Shown here: positions 63,888-64,000 of the stretch, in pieces
How positions within the stretch are numbered: position 1 is the stretch's first letter
Layout: every line of letters starts with the position of its first letter
Assembly: GCA_026399755.1 (NCBI GenBank)
Contig: JAPLQI010000074.1
Coordinates: 1-64,000 of the forward strand
From: Pseudomonadota bacterium
Lineage (GTDB): Bacteria > Pseudomonadota > Gammaproteobacteria > Burkholderiales > Chitinibacteraceae
Reading direction: 5' to 3'
Length of the DNA: 64,000 nt
Program-made: the position numbers and the translations under genes
The notes under the pieces: model-generated
Database searches by the model: none
The model's input: only the letters and a program-made list of their open reading frames with translations
Told to the model about the DNA's origin: nothing

Positions 63888-64000
63888 TTAATGCTGCACA
63901 ACCGCCTTAATATGCGCCGTTACAAAAAACGGTAACTGATCACTATCCATATCAGGCTGTACGTTTTCGATAATGCGAATATCAGTCACCATACACTCAC
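63888..64000 (-). CDS. C-terminus of a protein that continues past the right edge
   Basis: On the minus strand, a frame open at the edge encodes 36 residues, ECMVTDIRIIENVQPDMDSD and QLPFFVTAHIKAVVQH, then TAA (63888-63890). The start is outside the window. The family is not recognised. Confidence 0.6.
   Translation of the reverse strand, partial: ECMVTDIRIIENVQPDMDSDQLPFFVTAHIKAVVQH

Overview
The window looks like a chromosomal segment of a Neisseriales betaproteobacterium, most likely Chromobacteriaceae or Chitinibacteraceae (Iodobacter or Deefgea type). This is inferred from gene content and protein style, not from a database match. Most genes have moderate GC. Two accessory stretches (about 1.4-4.4 kb and 32.0-33.9 kb) are clearly AT-richer. 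Short intergenic repeats are unusually abundant.

Layout: 0.2-1.1 kb LysR regulator with a G12 tract. 1.4-9.7 kb accessory block: membrane proteins, a 616-aa protein with an internal duplication, a 134-aa protein with a beta-grasp-like layout ending in Gly-Gly directly upstream of a 955-aa DUF4132 protein, a lipoprotein and a small zinc-type protein. 9.8-10.9 kb dsbB/dsbA-like pair. 11.3-16 kb broken SRPBCC gene, EAL phosphodiesterase, NhaR-like regulator, HPF-like protein, TerB-like protein and TerC. 16.2-21.0 kb light-repair operon: SDR, DUF2256, FeS-type (6-4) photolyase, FAD amine-oxidase-like protein, Cry-DASH. 21.5-27.7 kb copper locus: CopSR two-component system divergent from a periplasmic protein, an outer-membrane factor, a multicopper oxidase, a cupredoxin and a CusF-like protein, with a CusR-type box between them. 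27.7-33.6 kb mobile debris (a 105-bp MITE-like element, a dead RAYT transposase flanked by REPs, an IS5/IS3 chimera) around NAT, an ankyrin protein and a DJ-1/MarR pair. 33.9-41 kb chemoreceptor, glmS, Lrp regulator, DUF4349 lipoprotein, M48 peptidase. 41.3-46.1 kb HD phosphohydrolase and CHASE2 adenylate cyclase divergent from FecR-domain and OmpA-like envelope proteins. 46.6-55.8 kb complete histidine utilisation locus (hutC, a DUF1302 outer-membrane protein, hutI, hutG, hutU, hutH) with two HutC-type operators. 56-63.5 kb diguanylate cyclase, mscL, rlmM, histidine kinase, CbiM-like permease, hydrolase, 2Fe-2S ferredoxin. A truncated CDS runs off the right edge.

Three dispersed repeat families punctuate the window: (i) REP-like GTAGGGCGGGTGAAACCCGC hairpins, (ii) long CACAGAG/CTCTGTG palindromes found beside every hut gene, and (iii) a ~240-280 bp element present as an inverted pair at 46.25-46.48 and 63.54-63.81 kb. 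The most promising candidate for an undescribed system is the GG-ending beta-grasp-like protein paired with the DUF4132 giant protein at 4.4-7.7 kb. The fold call is by eye and no E1, E2 or peptidase partner is visible.
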